Origin: Flavobacterium sp.
GTDB taxonomy: Bacteria; Bacteroidota; Bacteroidia; Flavobacteriales; Flavobacteriaceae
Assembly: GCF_027484705.1 (NCBI RefSeq)
Contig: NZ_JAIXSL010000024.1
Span: 124,001-188,000, forward strand
DNA: 64,000 nt
Direction: 5' to 3'
The position numbers were made by a program, and so were the translations under genes. The notes under the pieces were generated by a model, which saw nothing but the letters and a program-made list of their open reading frames with translations, ran no database searches and was not told where the DNA came from. Shown piece by piece: positions 60,845 to 64,000 of the stretch (its first letter is position 1; every line of letters begins with the position of its first letter).

Positions 60845-61978
60845 CTAGCGGTTCCAGATTGCGAGGTATTTTTCCGCGCTTTTGAGGTAATGATGTTCCT
60901 TTTCGATGAATGCTCTTGCGTTTCGGCTGATGGTCAGGATTTCATCGGGATTTTGAATCAGAAAAGTAAGTTGATTCACTAGATAATCCACATCGGGTTT
61001 TGCATTGATGTTGACTTTTTCTTGCAAATCATAATATTCGTAAAACTCAGTTTCGGCGCCGGTAAAAACTACTTTTCCTTTGGCCATCGCTTCGAGCGCA
61101 TGATAACCCTGATCGAACGAATACACCATGTCAAGTAATATGTGCGCGCGGTTGTAGATTTCGATATAGTCGTTATAAGGAATGTCGCGCGTGGTAATGA
61201 TTTCTACTTTGTCAGCAAATTTTTCCGCAATGATGGTCAGCGCTTTTTCGAAATAATCGTTCCCTTTCTTGAAATAGTTTTCAGTATTGATGCCGTGGAA
61301 AATGACAATTTTATCATCAATGCTTAAAGGAATGTAAGGCAGTTTCTCAATGTTGACGGGATTCGGAATCATACCCAGATATTTCGGATGGCCGAGCAAC
61401 GGAATGTCATAATCCATATCCGAAGCGATCATACCTTCAATATGCGTTTGAATGAAATGGTGTAGTTTTTTGAATTTCGGTTTTCTGAATTTCAGGACGC
61501 TTTTAAATTCATCGGTCTTGATTTTACCGGCCCAATAAGGCAACATCAAAGATTTGAATTCGCGGTGCTTAAAGTAATAATCGACCGTAAGATAATCAGT
61601 GCCGCAACACATCAGAAAGACTTTTTTATTGTGATCGAATAAATACTGCAGGATTTTTTTTTCGTATTTGTAGGTGCAATAGAAGCTGTTTTCATTGATG
61701 AACTGCACGACATCAAAACCAGTCAATTGCTTCTCATAACGCTGAAACTGGCGGTAAGTGAAATAAGAACTCACATCAAAACCTGTAAGTTTATAAATAC
61801 CGACACGGATTTTTTTCAATAAAGACGCATCCCATTTTTGATGCAAAGGAAAATCGACGGGATATTTTTTAAATCCATCCTGAAAGCCCAAGATGACCAC
61901 GTGATGGCCCAATTGCTCGAGGCCTTCCTTTAAAGAATTATGAAGCCGGCTGTATTCTCCTACGAGTAGAATGTTCAT
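60845..61978 (-). CDS. GT-B glycosyltransferase (GT4-like)
   Basis: 377 residues. N-terminal half: 'MNILLVGEYSRLHNSLKEGL', 'HHVVILGFQDGFKKYPVDF'. C-terminal GT-B half: 'KIVIFHGINTENYFKKGNDY', then 'DQGYHALEAMAKGKVVFTGA' and 'ETEFYEYYDLQE', which occupy the donor-binding position of GT4 enzymes, although the classical EX7E motif is less sharp. No membrane helix. It probably adds a sugar in surface glycan synthesis. It is divergent from the next glycosyltransferase, with shared promoter sequence between. Confidence 0.82.
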   Translation of the reverse strand: MNILLVGEYSRLHNSLKEGLEQLGHHVVILGFQDGFKKYPVDFPLHQKWDASLLKKIRVGIYKLTGFDVSSYFTYRQFQRYEKQLTGFDVVQFINENSFYCTYKYEKKILQYLFDHNKKVFLMCCGTDYLTVDYYFKHREFKSLMLPYWAGKIKTDEFKSVLKFRKPKFKKLHHFIQTHIEGMIASDMDYDIPLLGHPKYLGMIPNPVNIEKLPYIPLSIDDKIVIFHGINTENYFKKGNDYFEKALTIIAEKFADKVEIITTRDIPYNDYIEIYNRAHILLDMVYSFDQGYHALEAMAKGKVVFTGAETEFYEYYDLQEKVNINAKPDVDYLVNQLTFLIQNPDEILTISRNARAFIEKEHHYLKSAEKYLAIWNR

Positions 61979-61985
61979 ATATTGT

Positions 61986-62002
61986 TATATTTGACAAATA
62001 TA
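61986..62002. promoter_or_regulatory. Overlapping divergent promoters of two glycosyltransferase genes
   Basis: TATATTTG (61986-61993, plus) and TATATTTG on the minus strand (62002-61995) form a near-perfect 17-base palindrome with one central base. Both -7 boxes match TAnnTTTG and lie 27 and 16 bases from their start codons. Confidence 0.6.
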
Positions 62003-62020
62003 TTTACAATTTGACAATTA

Positions 62021-63106
62021 ATGGATCACGACAAAACTAAAATTGCGATTATTTCCCATTCGCTTGGGGAAGGCGGCGCCGAACGTTTTGCCGGGGAATT
62101 GAGTTTTATGCTGAACGACCTGCAGTATGAGGTGCACCACATCATCGTAAATGACAACGTAGATTATCCGTTTTCAGGCCAGCTGTATAATCTTGGGCAG
62201 CTTTGTCAGGGCGATTCCGGTTTGTTGAAAAAAATAAAAAAAGGAAAACTGTTGCATCAATACCTTAAAAATAAAAACATTAATATTATCATAGACAACA
62301 GAACGCGCAACAGCCTGATTCGCGAGTTGCTTACGGTGTTGATTTATGGTAACAGAAAAATATATTATATCATCCACAGTTACCATCTTGAAAACTACCT
62401 TCCCAAGTCTGTTTTTTTTGCAAAACTTTTGTGTAAAAACGCGCAGAAACTGATTTGCGTTTCAAAAGCCATTGAGGAAAAAGTGTTTCAGACTTATGGT
62501 TTTAAAAACACGGTAACGATCTACAATCCTGTAAAAAAACTTCCCATTACTGAAATGACTTCGGGCGATGTTCCCGAAAATTACATTTTGTTTTACGGAA
62601 GGCTCGAAGAGCAGGTAAAGAACTTCACTTTGTTGTTGCAGGCTTTTTCGGAGTCTAAAATTGATGAGAAAGGATTTCAATTGGTGATTTTAGGCAATGG
62701 TCCGTCAAAAAAAACAATTCAGGAAACCATTGAAAAATTGCAGTTGGTTGATAGCGTTACTTTAATTCCGTTTCAAAAAGATCCGTTTGCTTATGTCAGA
62801 AAAGCCAGGTTTACGATATTGACAAGCTATTACGAAGGTTTTCCGATGTCCATTATCGAATCGTTGTCGCTCGGAACGCCTGTGATTTCAGTGGATTGCA
62901 ATTCAGGCCCAAAGGAAATTATAGTCAATGAAAAGAATGGTTTATTAGTCCCGAATCACGATCCGGTTTTATTAGGCAAGGCCATGAGCAGATTTGTTGA
63001 AGATTCCGATTTGTATGAATACTGCAAAAAAAATGCAACCCAAAGCGTCTCGCATTTGTCGTTTTCTGAAATCTCAGCGCAATGGCAAAGTGTTCTTGAG
63101 GAATAA
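62021..63106 (+). CDS. Glycosyltransferase family 4 protein
   Basis: 361 residues, GT-B fold. N-terminal 'IAIISHSLGEGGAERFAGEL' is the acceptor-side glycine loop. C-terminal 'ILFYGRLEEQVKNFTLLLQA', 'FQLVILGNGPSKKTIQETIE' and 'YYEGFPMSIIESLSLGTPVI' with the EX7E-like pair are classic GT4 donor-site motifs. Its stop abuts the stop of the convergent GT2 gene with no base between. Likely cell-surface polysaccharide synthesis. Confidence 0.93.
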   Translation: MDHDKTKIAIISHSLGEGGAERFAGELSFMLNDLQYEVHHIIVNDNVDYPFSGQLYNLGQLCQGDSGLLKKIKKGKLLHQYLKNKNINIIIDNRTRNSLIRELLTVLIYGNRKIYYIIHSYHLENYLPKSVFFAKLLCKNAQKLICVSKAIEEKVFQTYGFKNTVTIYNPVKKLPITEMTSGDVPENYILFYGRLEEQVKNFTLLLQAFSESKIDEKGFQLVILGNGPSKKTIQETIEKLQLVDSVTLIPFQKDPFAYVRKARFTILTSYYEGFPMSIIESLSLGTPVISVDCNSGPKEIIVNEKNGLLVPNHDPVLLGKAMSRFVEDSDLYEYCKKNATQSVSHLSFSEISAQWQSVLEE

Positions 63107-64000
63107 CTAGAATGCAGATTTACGCAGTCCAAGGCCGACCAAAAATAGGTTGAATTTCACTAAAAAAGCGAGCATAAAAGAAGGCAATCGAAGCAAAACC
63201 CTTTTTTTGATAGACAAGTTTCCCATATCGATTCTTTGCAAATGCCTTTTGAAGTTTGGGAAATCATGGTTTAATTTGCTCTGTATGGCAAAAGAAAAAA
63301 GGTTCAGATCCAAAAACTTTTTTAGCTTCGGGTTTGTTTTTTGGGCAGCGTCGAATTTCGTAAAATCCATTTTTTGGTTCAGGTATTCTTTGCGTTTCGA
63401 AAGGCTTTTGGCGTCATAAACGTAGCGTGCCAATAACTTCCAATGAAATATTACCGGATAGACCAATCCCATCCGAATCCACATATCAGTATCTTCACCG
63501 CTTTTGATATTGGGATCGAAAAAACCTACCTGATCAAAAACGCTTTTGTGGAAAACCGCGCAGGAAGTGCAGATCACTGTGGTTTTCATGCTCGCGTCGA
63601 AATAATCAACGACTTCTGTTTCGCTATTTTTTACAATGGAATATTGTGCCCGAAAAACTTTATGAGGCGTTTCCACTTCAATGGCTGCGGAAAAGATCTT
63701 ATGCTCAGGAAATTCCCGGATTGAGGCCAGCATAGTTTCTAAAAAACCAGGATACCAATAATCATCAGCATCCAGAAAAGTGATGTAATCCGCCGTTGCT
63801 TTTTCGATTCCGAGGTTTCTCGCGGTCGAAACACCTCCGTTTTCTTTGGTGTAATAGCGAATTCTCGGATCGGTAAAGGCTTTGATTTTGGCTTCACTTT
63901 GGTCGGTCGATCCGTCGTTGATAAGGATCAGTTCAAAATCCGTGAAGCTTTGCTGAAGCACACTTTTTATGGTGTTCTCCACAAATTTCTCTTTATTGTA
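63107..64000 (-). CDS. Glycosyltransferase family 2 protein (5' end outside window)
   Basis: The frame stays open to the right window edge, so the start is missing (only the first few residues, judging by the family). Visible are 'YNKEKFVENTIKSVLQQSFT', 'FELILINDGSTDQSEAKI', the GT-A DxD-type motif in 'ADYITFLDADDYWYPGFLET' and the acceptor-side 'DPNIKSGEDTDMWIRMGLVY'. The tail has a hydrophobic stretch 'LPSFMLAFLVKFNLFLVG' that may sit on the membrane. With the two neighbouring glycosyltransferases it marks the edge of a surface glycan locus continuing outside. Confidence 0.92.
   Translation of the reverse strand, partial: YNKEKFVENTIKSVLQQSFTDFELILINDGSTDQSEAKIKAFTDPRIRYYTKENGGVSTARNLGIEKATADYITFLDADDYWYPGFLETMLASIREFPEHKIFSAAIEVETPHKVFRAQYSIVKNSETEVVDYFDASMKTTVICTSCAVFHKSVFDQVGFFDPNIKSGEDTDMWIRMGLVYPVIFHWKLLARYVYDAKSLSKRKEYLNQKMDFTKFDAAQKTNPKLKKFLDLNLFSFAIQSKLNHDFPNFKRHLQRIDMGNLSIKKRVLLRLPSFMLAFLVKFNLFLVGLGLRKSAF

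Noticed and set aside
1..64000. CRISPR arrays, restriction-modification, toxin-antitoxin, retron or other defence genes.
   Set aside because: No repeat-spacer pattern, Cas-like, methyltransferase-nuclease pair or reverse transcriptase sequence seen on either strand; the only DNA-directed nucleases are secreted endonuclease I proteins.

Overview
The window is a chromosomal stretch of a member of the Bacteroidota, almost certainly family Flavobacteriaceae and close to Flavobacterium. The evidence is direct. Several secreted proteins carry a C-terminal type IX secretion sorting domain with a YPNPT or FPNPT core. Upstream regions repeatedly show the flavobacterial promoter pattern TTTG/TTG, a 15-19 base spacer, then TAnnTTTG. 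Shine-Dalgarno sequences are mostly absent and leaders are A-rich. Many families are typical of this group: DUF3667, DUF4920, sensor of ECF sigma factor, LETM1-related protein, BshB1, M49 peptidase. No phage, integrase, transposase, CRISPR array or defence island is visible, so this is mostly core genome.

Layout. 1-9.3 kb: the 3' end of rho, two tandem secreted endonuclease I proteins with sorting domains, an RsmB-like rRNA methyltransferase, the K+ transporter Kup, a repeat-bearing secreted protein and a beta-propeller lipoprotein. 8.9-11.5 kb: an ECF sigma / membrane anti-sigma / periplasmic sensor module behind an SRPBCC-GyrI-like protein. 11.6-17.5 kb: an M49 peptidase, a MazG-like pyrophosphohydrolase, ilvE, and a stop-start coupled DUF4920 / c-type cytochrome-like / mnmD run. 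17.5-22.7 kb: two paralogous mini-proteins, divergent oxyR and dps, and a small membrane protein with a SulP transporter and a beta-carbonic anhydrase. 22.7-27.6 kb: a compact minus-strand operon (icd, two overlapping paralogous small genes, a zinc-ribbon protein, a Sua5-type threonylcarbamoyl-AMP synthase) facing a divergent LysR gene. 27.5-31.7 kb: assorted single genes including sodC and yihY. 31.8-40.1 kb: a fatty-acid oxidation block (marR, hydroxyacyl-CoA dehydrogenase/enoyl hydratase, thiolase, acyl-CoA dehydrogenase, long-chain acyl-CoA ligase). 40.2-51.4 kb: LTA-synthase-like sulfatase, membrane-anchored phosphatase, DUF3667 protein, M14 carboxypeptidase, purL and a large lipoprotein. 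51.5-53.8 kb: hotdog thioesterase, menF and bshB1, followed by tRNA-His. 54-60.6 kb: a second ECF sigma / membrane protein / hydrolase module, an M28 peptidase, a second DUF3667 protein and small genes. 60.8-64 kb: three glycosyltransferases, the last cut by the window edge.

Genes working together: marR with the beta-oxidation genes and a palindromic operator candidate; oxyR with dps; SulP with carbonic anhydrase (bicarbonate supply); the hotdog thioesterase with menF (menaquinone); and two sigma/anti-sigma modules.

The most unusual signals lie outside ordinary genes. A four-helix-bundle gene inside the beta-oxidation cluster is broken by one in-frame TAG. A DUF3667 gene is truncated by one in-frame TAG, with its missing transmembrane end still readable downstream. 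An inverted mosaic of micro-palindromes linked by GACAC/GTGTC flanks a terminator at 14.4-14.6 kb. A roughly 85 bp hairpin repeat occurs twice and supplies stop codons in the beta-oxidation cluster. I did not find a clearly new multi-gene system; the icd - small paralogs - zinc ribbon - Sua5 operon is the most unusual gene grouping.
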